NCBI GenBank assembly: GCA_964458935.1
Contig: CAYWKS010000011.1
Span: 45,684 to 109,683 of the forward strand
DNA length: 64,000 bases
From: CAYWKS01 sp964458935
Lineage (GTDB): Bacteria > Planctomycetota > Phycisphaerae > Phycisphaerales > Zrk34
Direction: 5' to 3'
Part shown: in pieces, positions 26,977 through 35,653 of the stretch
Layout: each line of letters starts with the position of its first letter
How positions within the stretch are numbered: position 1 is the stretch's first letter
Made by a program: the position numbers and the translations under genes
Notes under the pieces: generated by a model
Databases searched by the model: none
Told to the model about the DNA's origin: nothing
What the model saw: the letters and a program-made list of their open reading frames with translations, nothing else

Positions 26977-27933
26977 TCAGGTGCGGCGGGCGAGGCGACC
27001 GGCGGTCAGTTGCTTGGACTTCTCCGCGGTCCAGGAGTCGGCGGGCCCGATGACCGACTCGTAACCGGTCCACAGCTCGTACCAGTAGGCGAGGAACTGG
27101 AAGGGCGCGAACCGGTCGTAGTGGCGGCGGGCCCGCTCGGCGACCTCGCGCGCCGACCCGCCGACGCCGTGGAACTGGCGGAAGTGGCGGATCGTCTCGG
27201 AGTCGATGGCAACGCGGTCGTAGTGGTCGAGCAGTTGCAGGACGTTGCTGGCGGCGTAGTCGCCGAAGCCGTGGATGCGTCGCAACGCGTGGTAGAGCTC
27301 GTCGCTGTGGCGGCCGGGCGCGGCGAGCGCGTCGAGGTCGAGCCGGCCCGCGTCGACGTCACGGGCGAGTCGGATGATCCGCTCGGCGCGGTAGCCGACG
27401 CGCGTGGCGCGGTTGAGCCGGGCCGGCTGCCACGCGGCCAGCTCCGCGGGCGTGGGGAAGTCGCCGTCGCGGCCGACCCGCTCGCACAACCGCCGGTTCA
27501 TCGCGATGGTGTTCGGCCAGGAGACGTTGCAGCCGGTGATGGTCTTGACCATGTCTTCGAAGAGCGTGGGCGAGCGGAACAGGCGACCGAACCGCCGCCG
27601 CCGCGCCCCGCGGTGAAGCCGATGGAACCGCCTGAACACCGCCGCGTCGACGTCAAGATGGAACATGCGCGCCACCTGCCGCTTGATCGCATCGTGATCG
27701 CCGCGGGGGACCTGGGGCGTGACGCGGATGCGGAGCGACCGGCCCCGCGCGGGCCCGGAGGCGGCGCGGCAGGTGACGCGGACGACCCGATGGTCTGCCG
27801 TGCGCAGCGGGCGGGTGAGCGTCTGCGCCACGGCGTCCCACTGGTTGGGCGCCAGCACGTAGTAGCCGTAGCTGCACACCGCGGCCGTCAGGTCGAACTC
27901 GTCGGGCGTGGGCAGGGTGAGTCGGGTCGGCAT
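26977..27933 (-). CDS. HhH-GPD family DNA glycosylase (AlkA/OGG-like)
   Basis: A 318-residue base-excision repair protein. Seen: SPTLFEDMVKTITGCNVSW near residue 120, the helix-hairpin-helix IHGFGDYAASNVLQLL near 220, and the catalytic Asp in VAIDSETIRHF about 20 residues further. OGG1-type bifunctional enzymes carry Lys in the hairpin segment; here that position appears to be Tyr (GFGDYAA), so a simple glycosylase without lyase activity is more likely. The damaged base it removes is unknown. The ATG at 27933 has no clear Shine-Dalgarno. The gene is divergent from the nuclease gene at 28019. Confidence 0.8.
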   Translation of the reverse strand: MPTRLTLPTPDEFDLTAAVCSYGYYVLAPNQWDAVAQTLTRPLRTADHRVVRVTCRAASGPARGRSLRIRVTPQVPRGDHDAIKRQVARMFHLDVDAAVFRRFHRLHRGARRRRFGRLFRSPTLFEDMVKTITGCNVSWPNTIAMNRRLCERVGRDGDFPTPAELAAWQPARLNRATRVGYRAERIIRLARDVDAGRLDLDALAAPGRHSDELYHALRRIHGFGDYAASNVLQLLDHYDRVAIDSETIRHFRQFHGVGGSAREVAERARRHYDRFAPFQFLAYWYELWTGYESVIGPADSWTAEKSKQLTAGRLARRT

Positions 27934-28018
27934 GACGGATCGGGGTTCGGCGGCTGTTGCTTGCGAGGCGCGCGAACCGAGCCGACAATACTAGCCCAAC
28001 CGCCCGCGGAGGGTCGCC

Positions 28019-28417
28019 GTGCAGGTTCAGATGGAACTATCGCGAATCCTGATCGCCGAGACGCGCGATTACCAGTTCATCGAGCTGCGCGAGGTGGACG
28101 GCGAGCGGCGACTGCCGATCGTGATCGGTCTGTTCGAGGCGGCGGCGATCGAGCGGCGTCTCAAGGGCATCGACATCCGCCGGCCGCAGACGCACGACCT
28201 GCTGGCGCAGACCATCGAGGCGATGGGCGGCCGCCTCGAGCGCATCCTCATCAACGACCTGCGCGACGACACGTACTTTGCCCGGCTGATCATCCGCTGC
28301 GACAGCACCCACACCGTCGACGTGGACAGCCGACCCAGCGACGCGATCGCGCTGGGCATCGCCAACAACGTGCCGATCTACGTCGAGGAGCACGTGCTCG
28401 ACACCGCCTCCGACTGA
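28019..28417 (+). CDS. Bifunctional nuclease (BFN/DUF151) domain protein
   Basis: A 132-residue single-domain protein. Landmarks of the family: LPIVIGLFEAAAIERRL near residue 33, RPQTHDLLAQTIEAMGG, and the C-terminal VDSRPSDAIALGIANNVPIYVEE. Plant and bacterial members have been reported with nuclease activity on DNA and RNA; the physiological role in bacteria is unclear. Translation starts at GTG 28019, secured by GGAGGG five bases upstream. Confidence 0.9.
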   Translation: MQVQMELSRILIAETRDYQFIELREVDGERRLPIVIGLFEAAAIERRLKGIDIRRPQTHDLLAQTIEAMGGRLERILINDLRDDTYFARLIIRCDSTHTVDVDSRPSDAIALGIANNVPIYVEEHVLDTASD

Positions 28418-28603
28418 TGCGCATCAGGCTCGGGCGGCGTGGCGGGCGCGCCGATCCGTCCGATATCGGCCGGGGTCCTCGCTCGGCCGCCCAGACGGCA
28501 CAACCTGACCCGGCCGGGGGCCCAAATTCACGCGCCCGGTCAACCACGCCGCGGCGCGGGCCGATGCTGATGCTGTCACACACGCGAAAGCGGAGCAAAC
28601 ACC

Positions 28604-29083
28604 ATGACCCAAGAGCACGGTCTTCGAATGGGCGAGTTGCTGGTCGCGGCGGGTCTGCTGACCGACCAACAGGTCCGGGACATCCTCGCGGAGCAGCAGC
28701 GCAGCGGCCGCCCGTTCGGCGACCTGGCCGAACGCCTGTTCAACGTCAACCCCGACGCCGTCGAGCAGGCGTGGGTCGAGCAATACCTCAGCCTTCAGAC
28801 CGAGGTCGACCTGACCACGCAGGAGGTCGACGTGGAGGTGCTCCGCGTGCTCAATCGCCGGCAGGCGTGGCAGTTCCGCATGCTGCCCCTGCGCCGCGAC
28901 GACGATGAGCTGGTCATGGCCACCTGCCGCGAGAAGTTCGTGCGCGCGGTCAACTTCGCGTGGCGGCGGATGAACGATCCGGTGTTCTTCCTGATCGCGC
29001 AGCGGCCCCAGCTCGAAGAGTTCCTGATGGAGCACTACCCCTGGCCGGGGATCGAGCAGCTCGAACCGGCCGCGATGAGCTAA
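28604..29083 (+). CDS. MshEN/GspE N-terminal domain protein
   Basis: A 159-residue protein with the N-terminal domain of type II secretion/type IV pilus ATPases but no ATPase part. The segment from Arg8 (RMGELLVAAGLL then QVRDILAEQ) follows the R-L-G-x(n)-L-x(3)-L-x(2)-Q pattern of MshEN domains, several of which bind cyclic di-GMP; only one clear copy is visible. The gene opposite encodes a diguanylate cyclase, so a c-di-GMP receptor role is a reasonable guess. The stop codon (TAA 29081-29083) overlaps that gene's stop. A GCGGAGC ribosome-binding site is present 8-14 bases before the ATG. Confidence 0.75.
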   Translation: MTQEHGLRMGELLVAAGLLTDQQVRDILAEQQRSGRPFGDLAERLFNVNPDAVEQAWVEQYLSLQTEVDLTTQEVDVEVLRVLNRRQAWQFRMLPLRRDDDELVMATCREKFVRAVNFAWRRMNDPVFFLIAQRPQLEEFLMEHYPWPGIEQLEPAAMS

Positions 29084-30441
29084 TCGCCGGGTTCGTCGGT
29101 CGCGCGCGGGGGCGGGTCCACGGGCTCGCCGCCCCCTTCCCCACAGACATACAGCGCCCCCGGTCCGAGCGTGATCACGTTCTTGCCCTGGCCCTTGCTG
29201 GACAGGAGCATCTCGTCGGCCTTGGTCATCAGCTCGTTGAGGGTCTGGCCGTCCCACGGGAAGCTGGCCAGCCCGCCGCTGATGGTGAGCGTGCCGGGCG
29301 CGAGGTCGGCGAGCTTGGGGAAGCGATGGTCGCAGATGGCGCGCTGGAAGCGGGCCGCGGCGCGTTGCGGCGAATGCGGGTGCTCAGACTGCTCGCGGCG
29401 GGGGGCGTCGGCGTCCCAGAAGATCACGGCAAACTCGTCCCCGCCGATCCGAGCGACCACGTCGTGGCGGCGGACGACGCTGACCATCAGCCGCGCCGCC
29501 TCGCGGAGGATCTCGTCGCCGGCGTCGTGGCCGTACGCGTCGTTGTACTGCTTGAAGTCGTCCAGGTCGAACAGCAGCAGGGTCACGCGGAACCGCTGCT
29601 CGCGGGCGCGGCGGAGCACCGACTCCAGGAACTGCATGAAGTAGCGGCGGTTCCACACGCCCGTCAGCTCGTCGTGCCACGCCATGTGCCGCAGCTCGTT
29701 GATCCGCTGCTCCAGCGCCAGCCACTTGCCCGCCCAGTCGACCCACGCGATCAGACGCCGATCGGTCACACTGTCGCTGACGAGGAAGCCCAGCGGCGTG
29801 GTGCGGTACGTGATCGGTACGCAGCCGCGGGCGTCGAGGTCGGGCTCGGCCAGCACCGTCACGTCCGCGCCGACCGACGCGCGGATCGTCGCGACGATCG
29901 TCTCGCGGATCGATCCGCGGTCCTTGAGCAGTTGGTCGAGGATCAGGTCGTCGGCCGGTCGCTCATGGGGTCCGGCGGGCTGCGGTGCGGGCGCGGCCGC
30001 CGTCGCCGGCTCGGCCTGCGACGCCCGGGGCGGCGTGGACGGGCCGCCCGATCCCCGCGCCAGCGCCGCCGACCAGCGCTGGGGGCTGACCGGCTCGATC
30101 AGGTAGTCGTCAAAACCCAGGCGGACGGCGCGCATCGCGTCGGGCTCGTCGGCCGGCTCGGCGACGATGACCAGCCGCGCCCCCGGCGCGGTCTGCCGCA
30201 GCGCCTGCACGGTCGCGTCCATGTTCGCACGCATCGGCCCGACGCGACCGACGATCGCGCCCACGCGGCGGTGGGCCATCTCGCCCATCGCCTGCAGATA
30301 GTCGTCAACGTGGACGACCACTTGGGCCGAGGCATCGCCGTCGCCGTTGTCGGCACCCGGGCCGGGCTCGAGTTCGCCGGCACCGACGACGAGCGTGACC
30401 GGCGGTTCAGCGTTCGGCGTTGCGGGGGTGGGGTTCATCAT
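29080..30441 (-). CDS. Diguanylate cyclase with degenerate receiver domain
   Basis: A 453-residue signalling protein. The N-terminal domain has a receiver-like fold (VVVHVDDYL to FDDYLIEPV), but the phospho-acceptor Asp is not found and the conserved Lys is Glu (YLIEP), so it is probably a pseudo-receiver. A Pro/Ala-rich linker and a GAF-like stretch (about 170-300) follow, then a GGDEF domain with intact IGGDEFAV and the inhibitory I-site RRHD five residues before it. It should make c-di-GMP with product feedback. The start at 30441 or 30438 (tandem ATG) has GAGG upstream and overlaps the end of the preceding gene by about 35 bases, indicating co-expression. Confidence 0.88.
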   Translation of the reverse strand: MMNPTPATPNAEPPVTLVVGAGELEPGPGADNGDGDASAQVVVHVDDYLQAMGEMAHRRVGAIVGRVGPMRANMDATVQALRQTAPGARLVIVAEPADEPDAMRAVRLGFDDYLIEPVSPQRWSAALARGSGGPSTPPRASQAEPATAAAPAPQPAGPHERPADDLILDQLLKDRGSIRETIVATIRASVGADVTVLAEPDLDARGCVPITYRTTPLGFLVSDSVTDRRLIAWVDWAGKWLALEQRINELRHMAWHDELTGVWNRRYFMQFLESVLRRAREQRFRVTLLLFDLDDFKQYNDAYGHDAGDEILREAARLMVSVVRRHDVVARIGGDEFAVIFWDADAPRREQSEHPHSPQRAAARFQRAICDHRFPKLADLAPGTLTISGGLASFPWDGQTLNELMTKADEMLLSSKGQGKNVITLGPGALYVCGEGGGEPVDPPPRATDEPGD

Positions 30442-30913
30442 CTGCCTCATCCAGCCATTCGCTGTCGTCGAGCAGCATGGCCAGTTCTTCTTCGGTGAGC
30501 AACGACGACGGGTCGTCGCCGGGTTGTTCATACGTCGGCTCGGCCGGCGAGGTTTCCGGGGCCGGGGCGGGCGCGGCCGCGGCCGCGGCCGATCGGGCAT
30601 CACCCGGGGCCGGCCAGGGTATCAGCGGCGGATGGGCGCCGCGGACGTACCGCCAAAGCGGCATCCTGGGGAAGTACCGCCGCACGGTCGCGGCCAACCG
30701 ATCGGCGTCGCGCAGCCCCGCGGGGTCGACGACGACCACCATGTTCGGCCGGGCCGTCCTCGGCGTCGCCAGGGTCGCCATCGCCGACGGCGCATCGCCG
30801 ACCTCGCGCACCGCCACCTCGCGCCGCCGCAGACCGTCCAACAGGTCCAACGGCGGGTCCTGCCCGGCCGGGATCACCAGCAGGCAGTGCGGCGGATGTT
30901 TGCGTTCGGCCAT
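30407..30913 (-). CDS. Hypothetical protein with receiver-like domain, upstream of cyclase
   Basis: A 168-residue cytoplasmic protein. The first 95 residues (HCLLVIPAGQDPP, MVVVVDPAGL, RYFPRMPLWRYV) alternate hydrophobic strands and helices like a receiver domain without its active-site residues. A Pro/Ala-rich linker and an acidic tail (LTEEELAMLLDDSEWLDEADDE) follow. It overlaps the start of the GGDEF gene, so the two products are probably made together and may interact. A TAGAAT box lies at 30960-30965 on the minus strand. No known family is assigned. Confidence 0.65.
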   Translation of the reverse strand: MAERKHPPHCLLVIPAGQDPPLDLLDGLRRREVAVREVGDAPSAMATLATPRTARPNMVVVVDPAGLRDADRLAATVRRYFPRMPLWRYVRGAHPPLIPWPAPGDARSAAAAAAPAPAPETSPAEPTYEQPGDDPSSLLTEEELAMLLDDSEWLDEADDEPHPRNAER

Positions 30914-30959
30914 GGCTGTGGGTCCGTTGCCGGCCTGGGTCTGCGTTTCTCCCGCACCA

Positions 30960-30965
30960 ATTCTA
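30960..30965 (-). promoter_or_regulatory. Predicted -10 box (TAGAAT) for the receiver-like/GGDEF operon
   Basis: TAGAAT on the minus strand, 46 bases before the ATG at 30913. I found no convincing -35 partner. Confidence 0.35.
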
Positions 30966-31095
30966 ACACGCCGCGGGCCCGCTGCCGGTTTGTTTGGTCG
31001 GCCGCATCACATCGCCCGATCGATCGCCCGCATAATCGGCCCACCCGTCAAAACCGGCGCGCAACCGGCGCGGGTGTCTGATAAGGTCGCCGATC

Positions 31096-31971
31096 ATGAT
31101 GCTGGTGGGCCTGGCCATCCCCTTCGCCGACCAGCCGACGCCGTGGCTGAGCTGGCTGCTCGCCGGGGCGGCGGTGGTGATCCTGGGCATCGCCAAGAGC
31201 GGGTTCGGGTCGGGCGTGGGCATCATCGCCGTGCCGATGTTCGTCTTCGCATTCGGGTCCGACTCGGCCGGGGCGATCGGGGCGCTGCTGCCGCTGCTGA
31301 TCGCGGCGGACGTGCTCAGCGTCCTGCACCACTGGGGCACGTGGGACCGGGCGAACCTGCGGGTCGTCGCGCCGGGGACCGCGGTCGGGTTGATCGGCGG
31401 CGCGGCGATCCTCTGGTGGCTCATGGGCGGCCCGAGCCTGTTCGACTTCGGCGAACGCGCCGCCGCCGAGGCCGACCTCGGGGGTACCGAGCAGCGCTTG
31501 AAGATCGCGATCGGCGTGATCTGCGTGATCTACGTCGTCGCCGACCAGGTCAAGGCCCGCCTCGCCCCGCAGTTCAGGCTCCGACCGACTTACCTGTCGG
31601 GGTCCGTGACCGGGGTCTCGGCCGGCGTCGTCACGGCCATCGCCCACGCCGCGGGCCCGATCATGGTGATGTACCTGCTGGGTCAACGCCTGGCCAAGCA
31701 GCGGTTCATCGGCACCGCCGTCATCTACTTCTTCACCGTCAACGTGATCAAGCAACTGACGATCTATCCGGCGCTGGGCCTGACGCGGGTCGAGACGCTG
31801 TGGACGGGGCTGTGGTTGTTGCCGCTGGTGCCGGTCGGCACGTGGCTGGGCGCCAAGCTCAACCGCGTCATGCCGGAGAAGGTCTTCCGCACGACGATCC
31901 TGATTATCGTCGCGATCTCGGGCCTTCAACTGGTGACGGGACTGAATCCGCTGGAGCTGTTGGGATTGTAG
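31096..31971 (+). CDS. TauE/SafE family permease (first copy)
   Basis: A 291-residue inner-membrane protein with about eight hydrophobic segments, of the family that exports sulfite, sulfoacetate or related organic anions. Typical features: ILGIAKSGFGSGVGIIAVP in the first half and VTGVSAGVVTAIAHAAGP in the second, reflecting the internal duplication. The TAAGGT hexamer (31082-31087) lies 8 bases before the ATG and no Shine-Dalgarno is present. A second, more distant copy is at 34697. The substrate is unknown; the sulfatase earlier in the window is too far away for a link. Confidence 0.88.
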   Translation: MMLVGLAIPFADQPTPWLSWLLAGAAVVILGIAKSGFGSGVGIIAVPMFVFAFGSDSAGAIGALLPLLIAADVLSVLHHWGTWDRANLRVVAPGTAVGLIGGAAILWWLMGGPSLFDFGERAAAEADLGGTEQRLKIAIGVICVIYVVADQVKARLAPQFRLRPTYLSGSVTGVSAGVVTAIAHAAGPIMVMYLLGQRLAKQRFIGTAVIYFFTVNVIKQLTIYPALGLTRVETLWTGLWLLPLVPVGTWLGAKLNRVMPEKVFRTTILIIVAISGLQLVTGLNPLELLGL

Positions 31972-32077
31972 CCGGGTCGCCAGCCGGCCGCGGCGCTGCG
32001 GGGTCGGCGCGGGAGACCGGCTACGGGTTGATCTGCCACATGACGCGCCGTCGATGCGTGCGTAGAATCGCGACGCC

Positions 32078-33310
32078 ATGACCGATACCGCCCATCACAG
32101 CCGTCTGTACTTCGACAACGCCGCAACGAGCTTCCCCAAGCCCCGTACGGTCCTCGAAGCGATGCAGCGCTATGCGACCGAGCTGGGCGCCTCGCCGGGC
32201 CGGGGCAGCTACCGCGAATCCGTCGAGTCCGGGTCGCTCATCGCCCTGTGCCGGCGCCGCATAAACACGCTGATCAACGGCGAAGACGCCGATCACGTGG
32301 TCTTCACGCTCAACTGCTCGGATGCGTTGAACACGGCGATCCGCGGCGTGGTGCTCGCCGAGCCCGACAAGCCCCGTCACGTCATCACGACCGAACTGGA
32401 TCACAACTCGATCCTGCGGCCGTTCAACACGCTGGCGCAGCGGCCGGGCGTGACGCAGACGCGCGTCCCGGTCGATCCGAAGACCGGCCTGGTCGATCCG
32501 CAGGACATCGCCGGCGCGATAACCGAGGACACCTGCCTGATCGCCCTGCTGCATGCCTCGAACGTCACGGGCACGATGCAGGACATCGAGTCGATCGGCG
32601 CGATCGCGCGGCGGCGCGGCGTGCTGTTCTGCGTCGACGCGGCACAGAGCCTCGGCCATTACCCCCTCGACGTGCAGCGCATGCACATCGACCTGCTCGC
32701 CGCACCGGGCCACAAGGGCCTGCTCGGCCCGCTGGGCACGGGCCTGCTCTATATCCGCCCCGGCGTCGAGCGGCGCATGACCACCGTCCGCGAAGGCGGC
32801 ACCGGCTCGGTCAGCGAACGCGACACCCAGCCGGACTTCATGCCCGACCGGTTCGAGGCCGGCTCGCACAACACGATCGGCCTGGTCGGCCTGTCCGAAG
32901 GGGTGGCGTACGTGCTGGAGCGCGGCGTCGAAACCCTCTGGGCCCACGAGCAGGCGCTGATCAAGACCATGATCGAATCCCTCACCGAGTGGGGCGAGAT
33001 GCCGGGCCTGACGATCTATGGCCCAACGACCGTCAAGCACCGTTGCGGCGTGTTCAGCGTGGGCATCGAAGGTCTCGAACCGCACGAGCTGTCGGCGATC
33101 CTCGAAAGCGAGTACGGCATCCTGACCCGCAGCGGCCTGCATTGCGCACCGGGGGCGCACGCGACGATCGGTTCGACGGATCGCGGCGGGACGACACGGC
33201 TGAGTTTCGGGCCGTTCCTGCAGCCCCACGACGTCAAGTACGCCGCCGACGCGCTGGGGCGGATCTGCCACCGCATGCGTGAAACACGTGCACAACCCGC
33301 GGGCGCGTGA
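32078..33310 (+). CDS. Class V aminotransferase / cysteine desulfurase-like enzyme
   Basis: A 410-residue PLP enzyme. Seen: LYFDNAATSFPKP start, ATELGASPGRGSY, TTELDHNSILRP with its conserved His, DAAQSLGHYPLDV, and the PLP-binding Lys in APGHKGLLGPLGTG. The segment RSGLHCAPGAH near the C-terminus carries the Cys in the position used by cysteine desulfurases (CsdA/SufS group), so sulphur mobilisation is likely. No scaffold (sufU, iscU) is next to it. A TAGAAT box lies 9 bases before the ATG with no Shine-Dalgarno, so the leader is very short. Confidence 0.85.
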   Translation: MTDTAHHSRLYFDNAATSFPKPRTVLEAMQRYATELGASPGRGSYRESVESGSLIALCRRRINTLINGEDADHVVFTLNCSDALNTAIRGVVLAEPDKPRHVITTELDHNSILRPFNTLAQRPGVTQTRVPVDPKTGLVDPQDIAGAITEDTCLIALLHASNVTGTMQDIESIGAIARRRGVLFCVDAAQSLGHYPLDVQRMHIDLLAAPGHKGLLGPLGTGLLYIRPGVERRMTTVREGGTGSVSERDTQPDFMPDRFEAGSHNTIGLVGLSEGVAYVLERGVETLWAHEQALIKTMIESLTEWGEMPGLTIYGPTTVKHRCGVFSVGIEGLEPHELSAILESEYGILTRSGLHCAPGAHATIGSTDRGGTTRLSFGPFLQPHDVKYAADALGRICHRMRETRAQPAGA

Positions 33311-33497
33311 CGGGGTTGGGCGTGCATCACGACGCCGCGCGACAGGCTTCCCACAGCTTATGCGCGACTGATCCACATTCGCACCATTTCCCTATGTTTT
33401 GCTTGCCTTTGCGCGGCGCGCATCGCACAATCAGGTAGTGGCGTGCCTCAAGCACCGATGCACGCCCAGCAAACCTCTCTTGCTTCGAGGTGGGTCG

Positions 33498-33791
33498 ATG
33501 CGTTGCGTTCATCGCTATCACAAGGGCGACCCGGTCGTGTTTCGCATGACCAAGCGGTCGGCGAGCCCCGGCCCCCGCGCCGCCAACATCGCCCCCGAAC
33601 CGCTCGGCGAGGACTACCACTACTTCGTGGACAAGTACTGGACCGTCGCCGAGGCCCGCGAGGACGGCCAGGTCGTCGTCCGGACCCGCCGTGGCAAGGT
33701 CCACGTCCTCGACGCCGATCACCCCGAGCTGCGCCCGGCCAACCTCTGGGAGCGGCTGTTCAAGAAGAGCCGCTTCCCCCAGGTCGACTGA
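33498..33791 (+). CDS. Conserved hypothetical protein, short
   Basis: A 97-residue, basic, soluble protein. It reads GDPVVFRMTKRSASPGPRA near the start, then DYHYFVDKYWTV, RTRRGKVHVLD and LWERLFKKSRFP. The composition and aromatic pattern are those of a real folded protein, and I associate this pattern with planctomycete genomes, but no function is known to me. The start is ATG 33498, with GAGGTGGG a few bases upstream. The longer frame from 33399 uses TTG without a ribosome-binding site. Confidence 0.65.
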   Translation: MRCVHRYHKGDPVVFRMTKRSASPGPRAANIAPEPLGEDYHYFVDKYWTVAEAREDGQVVVRTRRGKVHVLDADHPELRPANLWERLFKKSRFPQVD

Positions 33792-33816
33792 CCTTCCACG
33801 CGCCCAAACCGGACCC

Positions 33817-34599
33817 TCACTCGCCGAACAGGCGGGTGAACAGCGCCCGCATGTGACGCCACGACTGCTCGTCGGCGCGGCGGTTGTATGCGATGCCGTC
33901 CATGCCGTGCGCGTCGGCGCCGGGGTTGGTGAAGCTGTGCTCGGCGTCGGCGTACTCGATGAAGGTCCACGCGGCGCCGCGCCGCGTCAGCCCGCGCTTG
34001 AAGGCGGCGATCTGCTCGGGCTTGGCGAAATGGTCCTGTGCCCCGTGGCAGACGAGCACTTCGGCTTCGATGTCGGCGCCGGCGGGGATGGCCGGCAGCC
34101 CCCCGTGGAAACTGACCACACCGGCCACCTCCGCGCCGCTGATCGCCAGTTCCAGGGCGGTCGAACCGCCGAAGCAGTAGCCGATCGCCGCGAGCCGCCG
34201 TCCGTCGGTCTGCGGCTGATCGGTCAGCACCTTCAGTCCGGCCAGGGCGCGCTGCCGCCACCGCGCCACGTCGCCCTTGAGGTGGCCGGACCACTGACCG
34301 GCCTGCTTCGGATCGGCCGTGACCTTGCCCTCGCCGTACATGTCGGCGCAGAACGCGACGTGGCCGAGCCCGGCGAGCATGCGGGCCCGCCGCTTCGCGT
34401 AGTCGTTCAGCCCCCACCACTCGTGGATCACCAGCACCCCGGGCCGCGGGCCTTCGACCGCGTCGTCGTAGGCGAGGTACCCGGCCAGCGCATCGCCATC
34501 GTGCGTGTACTCGACGGTCTTCGTCACGATCTCGCCGCCGGAGCCGGTCGTCAGAACCATGATGAGCAACGACATGAGCGGGGCCAAGCGGATGGGCAT
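33817..34599 (-). CDS. Exported dienelactone hydrolase family protein
   Basis: A 260-residue alpha/beta hydrolase with a signal peptide (MPIRLAPLMSLLIMVLTTG). Catalytic elements: HEWWGLNDY with the Glu that orients the nucleophile, Cys in GYCFGGST, Asp in HGAQDHF, and His in AEHSFTNPG. The dienelactone family cleaves lactone or ester bonds; many relatives have unknown substrates. The start at 34599 is secured by AAGGAG six bases upstream; the frame continues to 35055 only as noise. It is divergent from the TauE gene at 34697. Confidence 0.9.
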   Translation of the reverse strand: MPIRLAPLMSLLIMVLTTGSGGEIVTKTVEYTHDGDALAGYLAYDDAVEGPRPGVLVIHEWWGLNDYAKRRARMLAGLGHVAFCADMYGEGKVTADPKQAGQWSGHLKGDVARWRQRALAGLKVLTDQPQTDGRRLAAIGYCFGGSTALELAISGAEVAGVVSFHGGLPAIPAGADIEAEVLVCHGAQDHFAKPEQIAAFKRGLTRRGAAWTFIEYADAEHSFTNPGADAHGMDGIAYNRRADEQSWRHMRALFTRLFGE

Positions 34600-34683
34600 C
34601 GTGATCTCCTTGTGTTCATGAGCTCGGACGCTAGCGGATGTTAGGCACAGCGGGCGGCGCTGTTGCGGCCGTGAGCTTGCCGC

Positions 34684-34689
34684 TACGCT
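34684..34689 (+). promoter_or_regulatory. Predicted -10 box (TACGCT) of a leaderless transcript
   Basis: TACGCT followed by GGCGCGG (7 bases) and the ATG at 34697. There is no Shine-Dalgarno at the required distance. Confidence 0.45.
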
Positions 34690-34696
34690 GGCGCGG

Positions 34697-35512
34697 ATGT
34701 TCGACGGGCCGACGATCCTGATCATCGCGGCGGTGGGGCTGGCGACCGGCGTGCTGGGCGGGATGCTCGGCGTGGGCGGGAGCATCATCATGATCCCCGC
34801 CATGGTGATGCTGTTCGGGCAGGCCCGGCCCGAGAGCCCGGGGTTCAACCAGCACCTGTACCAGGCCGCGGCGATGATCGTGAACGTCGCGGTGGTCGCG
34901 CCGGCGTGGTGGCGGCATCGCCGGGCCGGCGCGGTCCGACCCGCGGCGCTGCGGATCATTCTCCCCGCCGCGGCGGTCTTCATCATCCTCGGCGTGGGCG
35001 CAAGCAACCTGCCGATCTTCCGCGGCGGCGAGGGGGCGACCTGGCTCGGCCGCATGCTCGCGGTCTTCCTCGCCTACGTCATCGCGGTGAATATCAAGCG
35101 GCTGGTCACCGGCCGGGCGGAGCACGAGGACGGGGCGCTGCTGACGTGGCGGCGCGGCGTGGGCGTGGGCGGCCCGATGGGGTTCGTCGCCGGGCTCCTG
35201 GGCATCGGCGGCGGCGCGATCGCCGTCCCGCTCCAGCAGGTCCTGCTCCGCCTGCCCCTCCGCCAGTGCATCGCCAACGCCACGGCGATCATCTGCATCA
35301 CCGCCACCGTCGGCGCCGCGGTCAAGAACGCCACGCTCCCGCCCGAATGTCGACTCGCCGATTCACTGACCCTCGCCGGGCTGCTGGCCCCGACCGCGAT
35401 CGTCGGCGGGTACCTCGGCGGGTCGCTGACCCATCGCCTGCCGCGCAAGGCGGTGCGCATCGCGTTCATCGCCCTGCTCATCGCCGCGGCGTGGAAGATG
35501 GCGGCCGTGTGA
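34697..35512 (+). CDS. TauE/SafE family permease (second copy)
   Basis: A 271-residue inner-membrane protein with about eight hydrophobic segments and clear internal repeats: GGMLGVGGSIIMIPAMV in the first half and GLLGIGGGAIAVPLQQVLL in the second. It differs strongly from the copy at 31096, so the two probably transport different anions. The start is set by the TACGCT box at leaderless spacing. No enzyme next to it reveals the substrate. Confidence 0.88.
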   Translation: MFDGPTILIIAAVGLATGVLGGMLGVGGSIIMIPAMVMLFGQARPESPGFNQHLYQAAAMIVNVAVVAPAWWRHRRAGAVRPAALRIILPAAAVFIILGVGASNLPIFRGGEGATWLGRMLAVFLAYVIAVNIKRLVTGRAEHEDGALLTWRRGVGVGGPMGFVAGLLGIGGGAIAVPLQQVLLRLPLRQCIANATAIICITATVGAAVKNATLPPECRLADSLTLAGLLAPTAIVGGYLGGSLTHRLPRKAVRIAFIALLIAAAWKMAAV

Positions 35513-35562
35513 GGCCGCCCCGCCTTATTAGCTGACCATTTCGTTTCGGGGGACCGGTGGAA

Positions 35563-35576
35563 GCGGTTGTAACCGC
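35563..35576. promoter_or_regulatory. Perfect palindrome upstream of the peroxiredoxin gene
   Basis: GCGGTT-GT-AACCGC, 6-bp arms with a 2-base centre, lies 4 bases before a TATCCT hexamer (35581-35586), so it would sit between the -35 and -10 boxes. This is the usual place for a repressor or redox-sensor operator. The identity of the binding protein is unknown. Confidence 0.4.
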
Positions 35577-35653
35577 CGCCTATCCTTGCGATCAAAGCAG
35601 TGCCAGACACCCGCCTTTTCCGATCACCCCCCCGAACGCACGGAGCAGCGACC

